A stretch of DNA of 64,000 nt, from the NCBI RefSeq assembly GCF_020510565.1, contig NZ_CP075189.1:3772501-3836500 (forward strand), given 5' to 3'. The stretch is from Ferribacterium limneticum. Lineage in GTDB: Bacteria; Pseudomonadota; Gammaproteobacteria; Burkholderiales; Rhodocyclaceae. The notes under the pieces are model-generated. The model made no database searches. It was not told the DNA's origin and saw nothing but the letters and a program-made list of their open reading frames with translations. Each line of letters opens with the position of its first letter. The first letter of the stretch is position 1. Below, piece by piece: positions 26,419-36,030 of this stretch. Made by a program: the position numbers and the translations under genes.

Positions 26419-27150
26419 CTATTTTTTGCGGAAAATCACGTCCCAAACGCCATGACCGAGGCGGATACCGCGGTTCTCGAATTTGGTCAGCGGGCGGTAT
26501 TCGGGGCGCGGCGCAAAACCGTCGGCGCTGTTGGCCAAAGTCGGTTCGGCCGAGAGCACTTCCAGCATCTGGTGGGCGTACTCTTCCCAGTCGGTGGCGC
26601 AGTGGAAATAGCCGCCCGGCTTGAGGCGCGAGGCAAGCAGCGCGACGAAGGGCGACTGGATCAGCCGGCGTTTGTTGTGGCGCGCCTTGTGCCATGGATC
26701 GGGGAAGAAAACGTGCACGCCGTCGAGCGAAGCTTCGGGCAGCATGTCGCGGACGACTTCGACGGCGTCATGCTGGCAGATGCGCAGGTTGCTCAGCTCA
26801 CGCTCGGCGATCTGCTTGCACAGCGCGCCAACGCCCGGCACATGCACTTCGACGCCGAGGTAATCGTTATCGCGGTTGGCGTCGGCAATCTTGGCCGTGG
26901 TTTCACCCATGCCGGTGCCGATTTCGAGGATTTTCGGGGCATTTCGACCGTAGACCGTAGCAAGGTCGATGGGCTGCGGGACATAGACGACGCCGATCTT
27001 CGGCATCATCTCGGCGTAGTAGTTTTCCTGCGCCGACGACATGCGGCCGGCGCGGCGGACGTAGCTCTTGATGTGGCCATAGCCCTCACGGCCTTCTTCG
27101 TAGACGCCTTCGCCGACGGCGGCCGGTTGAATCAGGGGGGTATCGCTCAT
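26419..27150 (-). CDS. trmB: tRNA (guanine46-N7) methyltransferase
   Basis: A 243-residue class I methyltransferase that makes m7G46 in tRNA. The SAM-binding motif is [12 protein letters not shown] (about residue 74). The conserved [19 protein letters not shown] (about 144) contains the catalytic Asp-Pro-Trp region, and the C-terminal [12 protein letters not shown] is the tRNA-binding signature. It overlaps thiG by four bases, so a thiS-thiG-trmB transcript is likely. The stretch before the SAM motif resembles a decayed 38-base repeat. Confidence 0.95.
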   Translation of the reverse strand: MSDTPLIQPAAVGEGVYEEGREGYGHIKSYVRRAGRMSSAQENYYAEMMPKIGVVYVPQPIDLATVYGRNAPKILEIGTGMGETTAKIADANRDNDYLGVEVHVPGVGALCKQIAERELSNLRICQHDAVEVVRDMLPEASLDGVHVFFPDPWHKARHNKRRLIQSPFVALLASRLKPGGYFHCATDWEEYAHQMLEVLSAEPTLANSADGFAPRPEYRPLTKFENRGIRLGHGVWDVIFRKK

Positions 27151-27929
27151 GAGCCGATCAATCCGGAAGTCGGCGACGACGGGTCGGCCGAGTAGAGTTT
27201 GCGCGGCATACGGCCGGCCAGAAAAGCCTCGCGGCCCGCTTCAACGCCTTTCTTCATGGCGCTGGCCATGAGAACGGGGTTCTTGGCGTGGGCAATGGCG
27301 GTGTTCATCAGCACGCCGTCGCAGCCGAGTTCCATGGCGATAGCAGCGTCAGACGCCGTACCGACACCGGCATCGACAATGACCGGCACCTTGGCGTTGT
27401 CGATGATCAGGCGCAGGTTCCACGGATTGAGGATGCCCATGCCGGAGCCGATCAGCGAAGCGAGCGGCATGACCGCGACGCAGCCGATTTCTTCGAGCAT
27501 CTTGGCCTGAATGGGATCGTCCGAGCAGTAGACCATGACATGAAAGCCATCCTTGACCAGGGTTTCAGCGGCCTTTAGGGTTTCCGGCATGTTCGGGAAG
27601 AGACTGGTCGGGTCGCCGAGGACTTCGAGCTTGCACAGCGGGTGGCCGTCGAGCAGTTCGCGGGCCAGACGCAGGGTGCGCACGGCGTCGTCGGCGGTGT
27701 AGCAGCCGGCGGTATTGGGCAGGATGGTGAATTGCGAGGGCGGCAGAGCGTCGAGCAGATTGGGCTGGCTCGGGTCCTGGCCGATGTTCATGCGGCGTAT
27801 CGCCACGGTGACGATCTCCGAACCGGAGGCGTCGATGGCCGCCCGGGTTTCGGCGAAATCCTTGTACTTGCCGGTGCCGACCAGCAAACGGGAACGGTAC
27901 GCCTTACCGGCGATAGTCAATTGATGCAT
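27147..27929 (-). CDS. thiG: Thiazole synthase
   Basis: A 260-residue TIM-barrel enzyme that builds the thiazole phosphate ring of thiamine from deoxyxylulose phosphate, dehydroglycine and the ThiS thiocarboxylate. Conserved segments are [13 protein letters not shown], the [22 protein letters not shown] region, and [27 protein letters not shown], here listed in parts. The catalytic Lys is in [14 protein letters not shown]. It lies 12 bases after thiS and overlaps trmB. Confidence 0.96.
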   Translation of the reverse strand: MHQLTIAGKAYRSRLLVGTGKYKDFAETRAAIDASGSEIVTVAIRRMNIGQDPSQPNLLDALPPSQFTILPNTAGCYTADDAVRTLRLARELLDGHPLCKLEVLGDPTSLFPNMPETLKAAETLVKDGFHVMVYCSDDPIQAKMLEEIGCVAVMPLASLIGSGMGILNPWNLRLIIDNAKVPVIVDAGVGTASDAAIAMELGCDGVLMNTAIAHAKNPVLMASAMKKGVEAGREAFLAGRMPRKLYSADPSSPTSGLIGS

Positions 27930-27941
27930 GGAGCAGTCTCC

Positions 27942-28145
27942 TTAGCCGCCGCCGACGGCGACGACAATTTCAAGTTGGTCGCCCGACACCAGCGCCGTCG
28001 TGGCGTGCTGGCTCTTGGGGACGATTTCGCCGTTGCGTTCGACGGCGATGCGCTTGCCGGTGTAGCCGAGTTGTTCGATCAAGCCGGTCACGGTCAGCGC
28101 TTCGGAAAACTGGCGGGCTTCGCCGTTGATCTTGAGTTCTAGCAT
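27942..28145 (-). CDS. thiS: Sulfur carrier protein ThiS
   Basis: A 67-residue ubiquitin-like protein starting MLELKINGEARQF. The C-terminus ends VAVGGG, close to the Gly-Gly tail that is adenylated and turned into a thiocarboxylate as sulfur donor for ThiG. The ATG at 28145 directly follows one arm of a long inverted repeat, so the ribosome site (GAGG or AAGG) lies within that arm and could be hidden by RNA pairing. No TPP riboswitch sequence is seen upstream. Confidence 0.9.
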   Translation of the reverse strand: MLELKINGEARQFSEALTVTGLIEQLGYTGKRIAVERNGEIVPKSQHATTALVSGDQLEIVVAVGGG

Positions 28146-28146
28146 C

Positions 28147-28385
28147 AACCTTGAAACCTCAGTTGGACGCGGCTGATGGTGCGTTTGGGCGGGATGGCCG
28201 GCGCGAAGCGACGACGCGGCAGGCTCATGCCTGCCAGGAGGAGCGACAAAGCCGGGCGCCCGACCAAGCGTGCCAGCGGCCGCGTAGCGCTGTCACCCCA
28301 TGGGTGAATTGATTCGAAGGCACAGAGGTCAGTATTCATGCGGCTGGACGGGGATGGGTAAGCGGTCAACTGAGGTTTCAAGGTT
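28147..28385. repeat. 239-bp element bounded by perfect 19-bp inverted repeats
   Basis: AACCTTGAAACCTCAGTTG at 28147-28165 pairs perfectly with its reverse complement at 28367-28385; two bases further in, CGC is shared as well. A second perfect hairpin lies inside (GGCAGGC-TCAT-GCCTGCC, 28218-28235). The interior shows no recognisable protein. The form is that of a MITE-like non-autonomous element or a long-stem RNA leader of thiS. No target-site duplication is obvious. It fills the gap between the SDR gene and thiS. Confidence 0.75.
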
Positions 28386-28389
28386 CAGG

Positions 28390-29160
28390 CTATTTTAACA
28401 AGCCGCGCGGCTTGCGCGGGGCGCTTGTGAACAGGCTATCGTATAGCCAGTTGGGCAGGACGCGCAGGATTTTGGCGACGACACCCATTGGCCAGGGAAT
28501 GACCGAATAGCTGGTGCCACGGGCGATCACCGCGGCGAAACGGGATGCCGCCTGATCGACCGGCAGCAGGAACGGCATTTTGTAGGGATTGATTTCGGTC
28601 ATCGGCGTTTCGATGTAGCCCGGCGCAATGGTGACGACCTTGATGCCGTAGGGTCGCATTTCGAGGCGCAGGCTTTCCAGGTAGGCGATGGCCGCCGCTT
28701 TCGAGGCCGAATAGGCCTCGGCACCGGGCAGACCGCGAATGCCGGCGACCGAGGCGATGCCGACCAGGCGTTTCTCGCCGGCCGCCGCCTTCATGGCGGG
28801 AATAAACGGGGCGAAGGTGGCCGCCATGCCAAAGACGTTGATGTCCATGATCCGGCGAAAGGCCGCGAGGTCTTCCTCGAATTCGGTAAGCGTTCCGGCT
28901 GAGACTCCGGCGTTGGCGATGATGATGTCCGGCGCGCCGAAGCGGGCAATGAAATCGGTAGCAGCGGCATGCAGGGCCGGCGCATCGCTGACATCGAGCG
29001 CGTAACAGGCATGCTGACCGCCCAGACGCTGGTTCAATGCCTCGAGAAATTCGTTTCGCCGCGCCGCCAGGCCCAGAATGGCGCCCTGGGCGGCGTAGTA
29101 AACGGCAAGCGCCTCGCCGATTCCCGACGAGGCGCCTGTGATGAAGACTTTAAGCGTCAA
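28390..29160 (-). CDS. Short-chain dehydrogenase/reductase
   Basis: A 256-residue classical SDR. The cofactor motif TGASSGIGEAL (about residues 8-18), NAG in IIANAGVS (about 83) and the catalytic YSASKAA (about 151) with an upstream Ser are all present. A C-terminal segment (GVVAKILRVLPNWLYDSLF) is hydrophobic and may touch the membrane. The substrate is unknown; such genes often reduce acyl or sterol-like ketones. The stop is nearly adjacent to the inverted-repeat element and the start is one base from dsbA's stop. Confidence 0.86.
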   Translation of the reverse strand: MTLKVFITGASSGIGEALAVYYAAQGAILGLAARRNEFLEALNQRLGGQHACYALDVSDAPALHAAATDFIARFGAPDIIIANAGVSAGTLTEFEEDLAAFRRIMDINVFGMAATFAPFIPAMKAAAGEKRLVGIASVAGIRGLPGAEAYSASKAAAIAYLESLRLEMRPYGIKVVTIAPGYIETPMTEINPYKMPFLLPVDQAASRFAAVIARGTSYSVIPWPMGVVAKILRVLPNWLYDSLFTSAPRKPRGLLK

Positions 29161-29808
29161 TTATTTCTTGCCGGCGCCCTTGGATTTCTCGCTGCGCGCC
29201 TGAGCGATCAACTTGTCGGCAACAGCCAGCTTCTCGTTGAAGCCCATGTCGCCGATCAGGAACTTGCCATCGACTGCCAAAGCCGGCACACCCTGGATCT
29301 TGTAAGCCTGCGCCATCTGGTCGGCACGCTTGACCTTGCTCATGACACCGAAGGAGTTGAAGGTTTCGCCGAATTTCTTGGCGTCCACACCCTTCTTGAC
29401 GACCCATTCGGTCAGCGTTCTTTCGTCGAACAGATTGACGCGCTCGCCATGAATCGCCCGGAAGACCTCGCCCTCAAGACGATGCAGGTCGCCGGTGATT
29501 TCCAGCGCGTAGTAGAGCTTGGCGATATTGGCCCAGGCAGCGCGCCCGAAGGTGATCGGCACCTTCTTGACGACCACGTCGGCCGGCAGCTTGGCGGCCC
29601 AAGCCGTCAGCAGCGGATTGAAATCGGCGCAATGCGGGCAGCCGTAGCTGAAAAACTCGAGGACTTCGATTTTCGCCGCATCCTCAGTCGGCTGGGCCGG
29701 GCTGATCGGTGTATAGGCCGGGCCCTGAGCAAACGACGGCATTGCTACGGTCAACCCGAAAAAAAGGGCAAAAACGGAACCGACGAAACTGCGACGTGCA
29801 TCCTTCAT
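29161..29808 (-). CDS. dsbA: Thiol:disulfide interchange protein DsbA
   Basis: A 215-residue periplasmic oxidase that introduces disulfide bonds into exported proteins. The active site CPHC is in EFFSYGCPHCADF (about residue 57); the cis-Pro loop is GVPALAVDGKF (about 170). The signal peptide core FALFFGLTVA (about residues 13-22) is encoded by a 38-base repeat copy and is nearly identical to the signal core of the unrelated DUF4197 protein at 49 kb. It lies in a run of minus-strand genes: argS, SPOR protein, dsbA, SDR. Confidence 0.94.
   Translation of the reverse strand: MKDARRSFVGSVFALFFGLTVAMPSFAQGPAYTPISPAQPTEDAAKIEVLEFFSYGCPHCADFNPLLTAWAAKLPADVVVKKVPITFGRAAWANIAKLYYALEITGDLHRLEGEVFRAIHGERVNLFDERTLTEWVVKKGVDAKKFGETFNSFGVMSKVKRADQMAQAYKIQGVPALAVDGKFLIGDMGFNEKLAVADKLIAQARSEKSKGAGKK
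29743..29780 (-). repeat. 38-base dispersed repeat, copy 7 (signal peptide of dsbA)
   Basis: Reverse copy, in the sense direction of dsbA. The right end CGGGTTGACCGTAGCA codes GLTVA of the signal peptide. The left end is GTTCCGTTTTTGCCC. Confidence 0.85.
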
Positions 29809-29817
29809 TCGTAACTC

Positions 29818-30429
29818 CTATTTGGCAAGTTGGGCTTCAACGCCTGATTTGGCAAGCTCGGCACGGACTTTGTTCAATTCATCTATCTTGGTGTACGGAC
29901 CGACACGGACCCGATAGAAGGTCTTGTCCTGAATCATGACCTGCTGGACAACGGCCTCTATACCCATAAACGCGAGCTTGGCCTTTTGGTTGTCAGCGTC
30001 CTGCGCCGTACTGAACGAACCGGCCTGCAGGAAGAGCGGTGTTTTCGACTCCTTGGAGTCTTCCTTCTTGTCCTCCTTCTTCGGCTCTTCCTTTTTGGCG
30101 TCCGGCTTGGGTACCTTGTCGGGCACCGCATCGGCCTTGCCAGGCAGGATGTCGTAGAACTGGAAGCGTTTTTCCGGAATCGGATCGCCCGGCTTGCCGG
30201 GCAGCGCCAGCGGCTGGCTCGGCTGACCGTTCTTGCCATTGGCCGCATCGCCCCGGGCCGGCGGCTGCGCCCGCTCGACAAAAGGCAGCGGTGACTTGTT
30301 GAGGTACCAGACGACGCCCGCCGCCATGCCGATGCCGATGACCAGACCAATGAACATGCCGACCAGCGTACCGCCAGCCGCCTTCTTTTTCGCCGGCTGG
30401 CTCTTGCGGGGCTTCATATCGCGACTCAT
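29818..30429 (-). CDS. SPOR-domain membrane protein (FtsN-like)
   Basis: A 203-residue bitopic inner-membrane protein. A basic N-terminus (KPRKSQPAKKKA) precedes one membrane segment (LVGMFIGLVIGIGMAAGVVW, about residues 21-40). A linker rich in Pro, Lys and Glu follows, and a C-terminal SPOR domain (LFLQAGSFSTAQDADNQKAK ..., about 131-203) that binds denuded peptidoglycan at the septum. This is FtsN-like topology and suggests a division role. It sits just downstream of argS, a common location for this gene in betaproteobacteria. Confidence 0.88.
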   Translation of the reverse strand: MSRDMKPRKSQPAKKKAAGGTLVGMFIGLVIGIGMAAGVVWYLNKSPLPFVERAQPPARGDAANGKNGQPSQPLALPGKPGDPIPEKRFQFYDILPGKADAVPDKVPKPDAKKEEPKKEDKKEDSKESKTPLFLQAGSFSTAQDADNQKAKLAFMGIEAVVQQVMIQDKTFYRVRVGPYTKIDELNKVRAELAKSGVEAQLAK

Positions 30430-30438
30430 GGCAATTCC

Positions 30439-32202
30439 TTACATGGATTCCGGACAGCTGACGCCCAGAATGGTCAGACCATTGCGTATCGTCTGGCGAA
30501 CGGCGACGGCCAGGGCGACGCGGGCATCGCGCATGGCGGCATCGTCAACCAGCATGCGCTCGGCGTTGTACCAGCCATGGAACTCGCCGGCCAGATCCTT
30601 GAGGTAGAAGGCAATCAGGTGCGGCGCCAGTTCGCGGGCAGCGTTGTCGATCAGGTCACGGAATTCGGTCAGCTTGCTGGCAATCGCCAGTTCGCGCGGA
30701 TTGCTGAGCAACGATAGGTTGGCATCTTCCAGCGTCGCCTGATCACCGGCCCACTGATTGACCACCGAACAGATGCGGGCGTGGGCGTACTGGATGTAAT
30801 AAACCGGGTTCTCGTTGGTCTGGCTCTTGGCCAGATCAAGGTCGAAATCGAGGTGCTGGTCGGACTTGCGCAGGGCGTAGAAGAAACGGCAAGCATCGTT
30901 GCCGACCTCACTGCGCAATTCGCGCAGGGTGACGAACTCGCCGGAACGCGTCGACATCGATGCTTTCTGGCCATTGCGGTAGAGCACGGCGAACTGGACG
31001 AGCGCCACTTGCAACTTGCCGGCATCCAGACCAAGGGCGGTGATCGCGCCATTGACGCGGGAAATGTAACCGTGGTGATCGGCGCCCCAGATGTTGATGA
31101 CCTTGTCGAAACCGCGCTCGAACTTGTTGAGGTGATAGGCGATGTCCGAAGCGAAATAGGTGTAGAGGCCGTTCTCGCGCTGGACGACACGATCCTTCTC
31201 GTCGCCAAACGTGGTCGACCTGAACCAGCGGGCGCCATTCTGAACGTACAGATGGCCGTTCTTTTCGAGCAGATCCACGCAGCGGGCAACCAGACCGGTA
31301 TCGAACAATGCCTGCTCGGAGAACCAGACGTCGAAATGAACGCCGAACTCCTCCAGATCGTTGCGGCCGTCGGCCAATTGCTCGGACAAGGCGTGCTGAT
31401 GGACATAAGGCCAGTCGGCGCCGAGCAAGGTCTTGGCGTTGGCGATCAGGGCATCGAGGTGCTGGTCGCGCTGGCGCTTGGCCTCGTCGTCGGCCCGCTC
31501 GGCGTCCGGCAAACCGGGCGTTCCGGCCAGCACGTCGGCTGCCGGGCGAACAAATTTGGTGCCGTGCGCGGCGCTCATCTGCTTGGCCATATCGCGCACA
31601 TAGTCGCCCTGATAGGCATTGGGCAGGAAGGGCACATCGACGCCGTTCTGCTCGAGGTAACGCAGCCAGGTCGACAAGCCCAGGATGTCCATCTGCCGAC
31701 CGGCGTCATTGACGTAATACTCGCGGGTCACATCCCAGCCGGCAAAGGTCAGCAGGTTGGACAACGAAGCGCCATAAGCCGCGCCGCGGCCATGGCCGAC
31801 GTGCAGCGGGCCGGTCGGATTGGCCGAAACGAACTCGACCTGCACCTTTTGCCAGCCACCGAGTGTAGACCGCCCGAAATTCTCGCCCTCGGCCAGCACC
31901 GCCTTGACGACGCTCGTCTTGGCGCCGGCATCAAGGGTGAAATTGATGAAGCCGGCCCCAGCCACCTCAGCCTTGGTAACCAGCGCCGACACCGGCAATT
32001 CGTTGACCAACTGCTGGGCAATCTCACGCGGGTTTTTCTTCAGCGCCTTGGCCAACTGCATGGCCAGGTTGGTCGCGAAGTCACCGTGCGTCGGATCGCG
32101 CGGCCGCTCAAGTTGAATGGGGGTATCGGTTGCAGTCGGTGCAACGCTGGCCAGCGCCTGTTGCAGGAGGGCGGTCAGCTGGGATTTGACGTCTAGGGGC
32201 AT
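30439..32202 (-). CDS. argS: Arginyl-tRNA synthetase
   Basis: A 587-residue class I synthetase. The HIGH motif is HVGHGRGAAYG (about residue 128), preceded by VEFVSANPTGPLHV, and the KMSKS-like motif is MSTRSGEF (about 415). The C-terminal DALR anticodon-binding domain is present. The start MPLDVKSQLTALL at 32202 is normal. It is the first gene of the argS-SPOR-dsbA-SDR run. Confidence 0.97.
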   Translation of the reverse strand: MPLDVKSQLTALLQQALASVAPTATDTPIQLERPRDPTHGDFATNLAMQLAKALKKNPREIAQQLVNELPVSALVTKAEVAGAGFINFTLDAGAKTSVVKAVLAEGENFGRSTLGGWQKVQVEFVSANPTGPLHVGHGRGAAYGASLSNLLTFAGWDVTREYYVNDAGRQMDILGLSTWLRYLEQNGVDVPFLPNAYQGDYVRDMAKQMSAAHGTKFVRPAADVLAGTPGLPDAERADDEAKRQRDQHLDALIANAKTLLGADWPYVHQHALSEQLADGRNDLEEFGVHFDVWFSEQALFDTGLVARCVDLLEKNGHLYVQNGARWFRSTTFGDEKDRVVQRENGLYTYFASDIAYHLNKFERGFDKVINIWGADHHGYISRVNGAITALGLDAGKLQVALVQFAVLYRNGQKASMSTRSGEFVTLRELRSEVGNDACRFFYALRKSDQHLDFDLDLAKSQTNENPVYYIQYAHARICSVVNQWAGDQATLEDANLSLLSNPRELAIASKLTEFRDLIDNAARELAPHLIAFYLKDLAGEFHGWYNAERMLVDDAAMRDARVALAVAVRQTIRNGLTILGVSCPESM

Positions 32203-32254
32203 TGATTTGGGGCGAAAATTTGCAAAACGTCGATTATACGCTGCCGATCCCTAC

Positions 32255-32767
32255 TTATTTGGCCGGCGCAACAATCGCCGACCATGCCGCGAGCTTGTCT
32301 GCGTAGCGGCTGGCGGCATGGGCGGGACTGGTCGATGGCAAGCGAATCAACTGCAAATCCGCCCCCGGCAGGGTGGGCAAGACATAGCGGCGAAAAGTCG
32401 CCTCGGCTGCCCCTCCATTGAAGAAAACACGACGAATCCCACGGTGAACAGCAAAAAATGCCAAAAAATCATTAACACGAACCGAGTCTTTGACGATATC
32501 GGCATCCAGGCTGCTCGGCCGCTCGCCGGCGGCAATCACGTCCCACAGCGCGATGCCGGCCGAGCGCAAGCTCTCCAGCCGCTGCGCATAAGGCAGGTCG
32601 GGGCCGGCGCCGATCAGGTCGCCCATGATGCGCCAGAAGGCGTTTTGCCGGTTGGCGTAATACTCCTGCGCATTGAGCGAGGCCTTGCCGGGAAGACTGC
32701 CGAGAACGAGCACCCGCGCCGACGGATCGGCAACCGGCGGAAAGCCGTGACTCAAGTCCATCGACAA
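32255..32767 (-). CDS. Hypoxanthine/uracil-type DNA glycosylase (UDG superfamily)
   Basis: A 170-residue single-domain UDG-fold protein. The start HGFPPVADPSARVLVLGSLPG resembles the GSxPG motif of family 6 hypoxanthine-DNA (deoxyinosine) glycosylases. YYANRQNAFWRIMGDL (about residues 38-53) and IALWDVIAAGERPSS follow, and VFFNGGAAE is the second conserved stretch. It probably removes deaminated bases from DNA. It lies eight bases after the end of the diguanylate cyclase gene and may be in the same transcript. Confidence 0.82.
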   Translation of the reverse strand: MSMDLSHGFPPVADPSARVLVLGSLPGKASLNAQEYYANRQNAFWRIMGDLIGAGPDLPYAQRLESLRSAGIALWDVIAAGERPSSLDADIVKDSVRVNDFLAFFAVHRGIRRVFFNGGAAEATFRRYVLPTLPGADLQLIRLPSTSPAHAASRYADKLAAWSAIVAPAK

Positions 32768-32775
32768 ACGATCCT

Positions 32776-34299
32776 TCAGCCGCCCATCACGCGGTTCTTG
32801 CCGGCGCGTTTGGCCAGGTACATCGCCTGGTCGGCGCGCCGGATGGCGTCGGTAGCGGACTCGTCGACAGCCAGTTGGGCAACCCCGGCGCTGAAGGTGA
32901 TCAGGATCTTTTCATTCCCCGCCATGTAGATCGCCTTGGTCAGTTCCCGCTGCAGGCGGGCCATGGCCTCGATGCCCTGTTCAAGCTTCGTATCCGGCAT
33001 GACGACCACGAACTCTTCACCACCATAGCGGGCCAGCGTATCGCTCGGCCGCATGCTGCGCCGCGCCACATCGGCCAGATGAACCAAGGCACGATCGCCG
33101 GCCTCGTGACCGAGACTGTCGTTGAGCTTCTTGAAATTATCGATGTCGAGCAAGCTGACCGACAATGGTGCTTCCTTGCGCCGCATACTCGAAATTTCGC
33201 GATCCATCGCCTCCTCCAGCCCCTTGCGATTCAGGGCATCGGTCAGCGGGTCGTGGCGGGCGAGGGCACTGGCGCTATCCAGTTCCTGATGCAGGTGGAT
33301 AAGCTCCGCCTCGGTCACCACCACCTTTTCCTGCAGACCTTTCAACTGTTCGCGCGAGATTGCCGTCTCCTCGGCCATCGCATGCGTCGCCGCGATAACG
33401 TCGTCGAGCAATGGCTTCAGATCCTCGATACGGGAAACCTGCTGGATCTGGCGGGCGCTGGCCTCGATCCGCCCCTCGAACTCGGTGCTCGACTGGTTCA
33501 TTACGCCCAAACGCTCGATAAACTCGGCAAGCATATGGCGCATTTCAGCTTGCGCTTCGACCGAACGCGATTTGGCACGCCCCTGCTTCTCCATGACATC
33601 ACGCAGGCGCCGTTCCATTTCATCGAGATGGCGCAGGGTCAAGGGCGGCGCCACGCTGGCCAACAGCCCGTCGATCTGCCCCTTGAGCCAACTGTCGTCC
33701 GTACTCAGTTCGCCGATGTTTTCAATAATCAGGTGCAGCAACTTGAGCAGGGAGCCCTTGATCTCGACCTGCTCCTCGGCCGCGAACACAGCCTGGTACG
33801 TCAGGCTGCCAAAGAGCGCCTGGACCTGCCCGATATCAACCGCCGGCTGCCGCAGCAACAGGAGCAGCTCACCGGCCACGCTGAGAATTCGTGAATCTTC
33901 TTCACCAAGCGCCGGCAGCACACACTCGACGAAACGCGCCAGCTTGCCGGCAAATTCACCCGGCAGGGCTGGCGCCAGGGCATGCATACCGACCTCATGG
34001 AGGCGCGACTCGCCAGCTTGCGCAAAGGCTGCCAAGGACTCCTTGACCCCCTGCCAGCTACGCTTGGCAATCGCGGCAGAAAGCCTGTCCAGCTGCTTTT
34101 TCTGCGCTTCGTTGCGGACCGGCAACTCGCCCAGCAGCTCCCGCAGTTGCGCCTCCGGAAATGCCGGGACATTGGGAAGATTGGCGATTTCGTTATAGCA
34201 AGCCTGGTAATTGGCCGGCGTCGGGGCCAATTGACTGCTCGCGAGTCGCCTGAGCGCCTCGCGAGCGATAACGGAGGGATGTTTCGGTTCGTTCATCAA
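32776..34299 (-). CDS. Diguanylate cyclase with long cytoplasmic N-terminal region
   Basis: 507 residues. The C-terminal GGDEF domain (about 345-500) carries an intact GGEEF active site near residue 425, so it should make cyclic di-GMP. No upstream RxxD inhibitory site is evident: the residues near position -5 are SDTLARY. The first ~330 residues are helical, without membrane segments, and include coiled-coil-like stretches (MEEAIS-type heptads near 270-330); no known sensor domain was recognised. It matches the DgcP-like/GGDEF proteins that localise with polar complexes only loosely. Signal unknown. Confidence 0.85.
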   Translation of the reverse strand: MMNEPKHPSVIAREALRRLASSQLAPTPANYQACYNEIANLPNVPAFPEAQLRELLGELPVRNEAQKKQLDRLSAAIAKRSWQGVKESLAAFAQAGESRLHEVGMHALAPALPGEFAGKLARFVECVLPALGEEDSRILSVAGELLLLLRQPAVDIGQVQALFGSLTYQAVFAAEEQVEIKGSLLKLLHLIIENIGELSTDDSWLKGQIDGLLASVAPPLTLRHLDEMERRLRDVMEKQGRAKSRSVEAQAEMRHMLAEFIERLGVMNQSSTEFEGRIEASARQIQQVSRIEDLKPLLDDVIAATHAMAEETAISREQLKGLQEKVVVTEAELIHLHQELDSASALARHDPLTDALNRKGLEEAMDREISSMRRKEAPLSVSLLDIDNFKKLNDSLGHEAGDRALVHLADVARRSMRPSDTLARYGGEEFVVVMPDTKLEQGIEAMARLQRELTKAIYMAGNEKILITFSAGVAQLAVDESATDAIRRADQAMYLAKRAGKNRVMGG

Positions 34300-34503
34300 C
34301 GCTTCGAATGGCTAAGGGTGGCGGAGCATGACACTGGCAGGTTTCAATATCGAGTTTATCCCATTGCCCACGCCTCATTGCAAGATTGTTGGCGCAACCC
34401 GGCTGACTCAAACAGTCGCAAATCACGGGGGCGCAACCGCCGTTGGCGTGTTAACATGCTCGTTTAGCGATTTTGCCCGGCCCGGCCGGCGTTTACAGTC
34501 CAC

Positions 34504-36024
34504 ATGCGTCTCCTTCGTTTGCTCAAGATCGCCTCAGTCGCCAGCCGTTTCGGCCTCGACGAAATGGTGCTCGAACACGAGCCGAGCGGCCGCCTGGTGC
34601 GCCTTGCCAACGCCCTGCAATTCTGGCGCGACCTGTCGACGCCCCGCGCCGTCCGCCTGCGCCTCGCCCTCGAAGCGCTCGGCCCGATTTTCGTCAAGTT
34701 CGGTCAGGTACTGTCTACGCGACGCGACTTGATGCCGATGGACATTGCCGACGAACTGGCCAAACTTCAGGATCGGGTCCCGCCTTTCGCCTCCGACCTC
34801 GCCCTCGCCGAAATCGAAAAAGCCTATGGCCGACCGGCCAGTGAGGTTTTCGCCGAATTCGACCCGACACCAATCGCCTCCGCATCGATCGCGCAGGTCC
34901 ATTTTGCCAAGCTGCACGCCGAAGATGGCGGCCATGAAGTCGCCGTCAAGGTATTGCGCCCCAACATGCTTTCGGTCATCGAGCACGATCTGGCGCTCAT
35001 GGACAACCTGGCCATGCTGCTCGAAAAGCTGTGTGCCGACGGCAAGCGCCTCAAGCCACGGGAAGTGGTCGCCGAATTTGCCAAATACCTGCGCGACGAG
35101 CTCGACCTCATGCGCGAAGCGGCCAATGCCTCGCAACTGCGCCGCAACTTCACCGATTCGAAGCTGCTGATCGTCCCCGAGATTTACTGGGATTTCTGCA
35201 CGTCGACCGTGATGGTCATGGAGCGCATGAAGGGCACGCCGATCTCGCAGATCGACAAGCTACGCGCCGACGGCATCGACCTCTCCAAGCTGTCGGCGGC
35301 CGGCGTCGAAATCTTCTTCACCCAGGTTTTCCGCGATGGCTTCTTTCATGCCGACATGCACCCCGGCAACATCTTCGTCGCCCCGGACGGCCGCTACATC
35401 GCGCTCGATTTCGGCATCGTCGGAACGCTGACCGATTCCGACAAGAATTACCTGGCGCAGAATTTCCTCGCCTTCTTCCGCCGCGACTACAAGCGCGTTG
35501 CCGAAGCTCACATCGAATCCGGCTGGGCGCCCAAAGACACCCGGGTCGACGAGTTCGAAGCCGCCATTCGCGCCGTCTGCGAACCAATATTTGACCGCCC
35601 GCTCAAGGATATTTCCTTCGGCAAGGTGCTACTCCGCCTGTTCCAGACATCGCGCCGCTTCAACGTCGAAATCCAGCCGCAACTGGTCATGCTGCAAAAG
35701 ACCCTGCTCAACATCGAAGGCCTCGGTCGTCAGCTCGACCCGGAACTCGATCTGTGGACCACTGCCAAGCCTTTCCTCGAGCGCTGGATGAGCGAGCAGA
35801 TTGGCTGGCGCGGGCTGCTTCGCAGCTTCAAGCAGGAAGCTCCCTATTTGGCCCGGACCATTCCGCAACTGCCGCGCCTTGTCCATCAGGCGCTGGCCCA
35901 GCCGGCCAAGGCTGACCTGCAACCGCAACTCGATCGCCTGATCGCCGTCCAGCAGCAGCAAAACCGCTGGCTGGCCATCATCGCCCTGCTCCTCGCGCTG
36001 CTTGTCGGCGCGCTGGTTGCCTGA
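34504..36024 (+). CDS. ubiB: Ubiquinone biosynthesis accessory factor UbiB
   Basis: A 506-residue atypical kinase-like protein of the UbiB/ABC1 family needed for ubiquinone synthesis. Motifs include the Ala-rich loop [15 protein letters not shown] (about residue 121) replacing the glycine loop, AVKVLRPN, the ExD motif in [29 protein letters not shown] (about 284) and [10 protein letters not shown]. Two C-terminal hydrophobic helices ([18 protein letters not shown]) anchor it in the membrane. No ubiE or ubiJ is adjacent. Six bases separate it from the SNF2 gene. Confidence 0.95.
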   Translation: MRLLRLLKIASVASRFGLDEMVLEHEPSGRLVRLANALQFWRDLSTPRAVRLRLALEALGPIFVKFGQVLSTRRDLMPMDIADELAKLQDRVPPFASDLALAEIEKAYGRPASEVFAEFDPTPIASASIAQVHFAKLHAEDGGHEVAVKVLRPNMLSVIEHDLALMDNLAMLLEKLCADGKRLKPREVVAEFAKYLRDELDLMREAANASQLRRNFTDSKLLIVPEIYWDFCTSTVMVMERMKGTPISQIDKLRADGIDLSKLSAAGVEIFFTQVFRDGFFHADMHPGNIFVAPDGRYIALDFGIVGTLTDSDKNYLAQNFLAFFRRDYKRVAEAHIESGWAPKDTRVDEFEAAIRAVCEPIFDRPLKDISFGKVLLRLFQTSRRFNVEIQPQLVMLQKTLLNIEGLGRQLDPELDLWTTAKPFLERWMSEQIGWRGLLRSFKQEAPYLARTIPQLPRLVHQALAQPAKADLQPQLDRLIAVQQQQNRWLAIIALLLALLVGALVA

Positions 36025-36030
36025 CCGCCG

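Noticed and set aside
28145..28381. 78-codon frame filling the inverted-repeat element
   Set aside because: It uses both arms of the repeat as coding sequence, has no family match and no ribosome site; more likely non-coding.
28146..28389. TPP riboswitch upstream of thiS
   Set aside because: The CTGAGA and ACCTGA-type core sequences of the THI element are absent.
35177..35214. Apparent 38-base repeat copy in ubiB
   Set aside because: About half the positions match and the encoded [15 protein letters not shown] is ordinary UbiB sequence.
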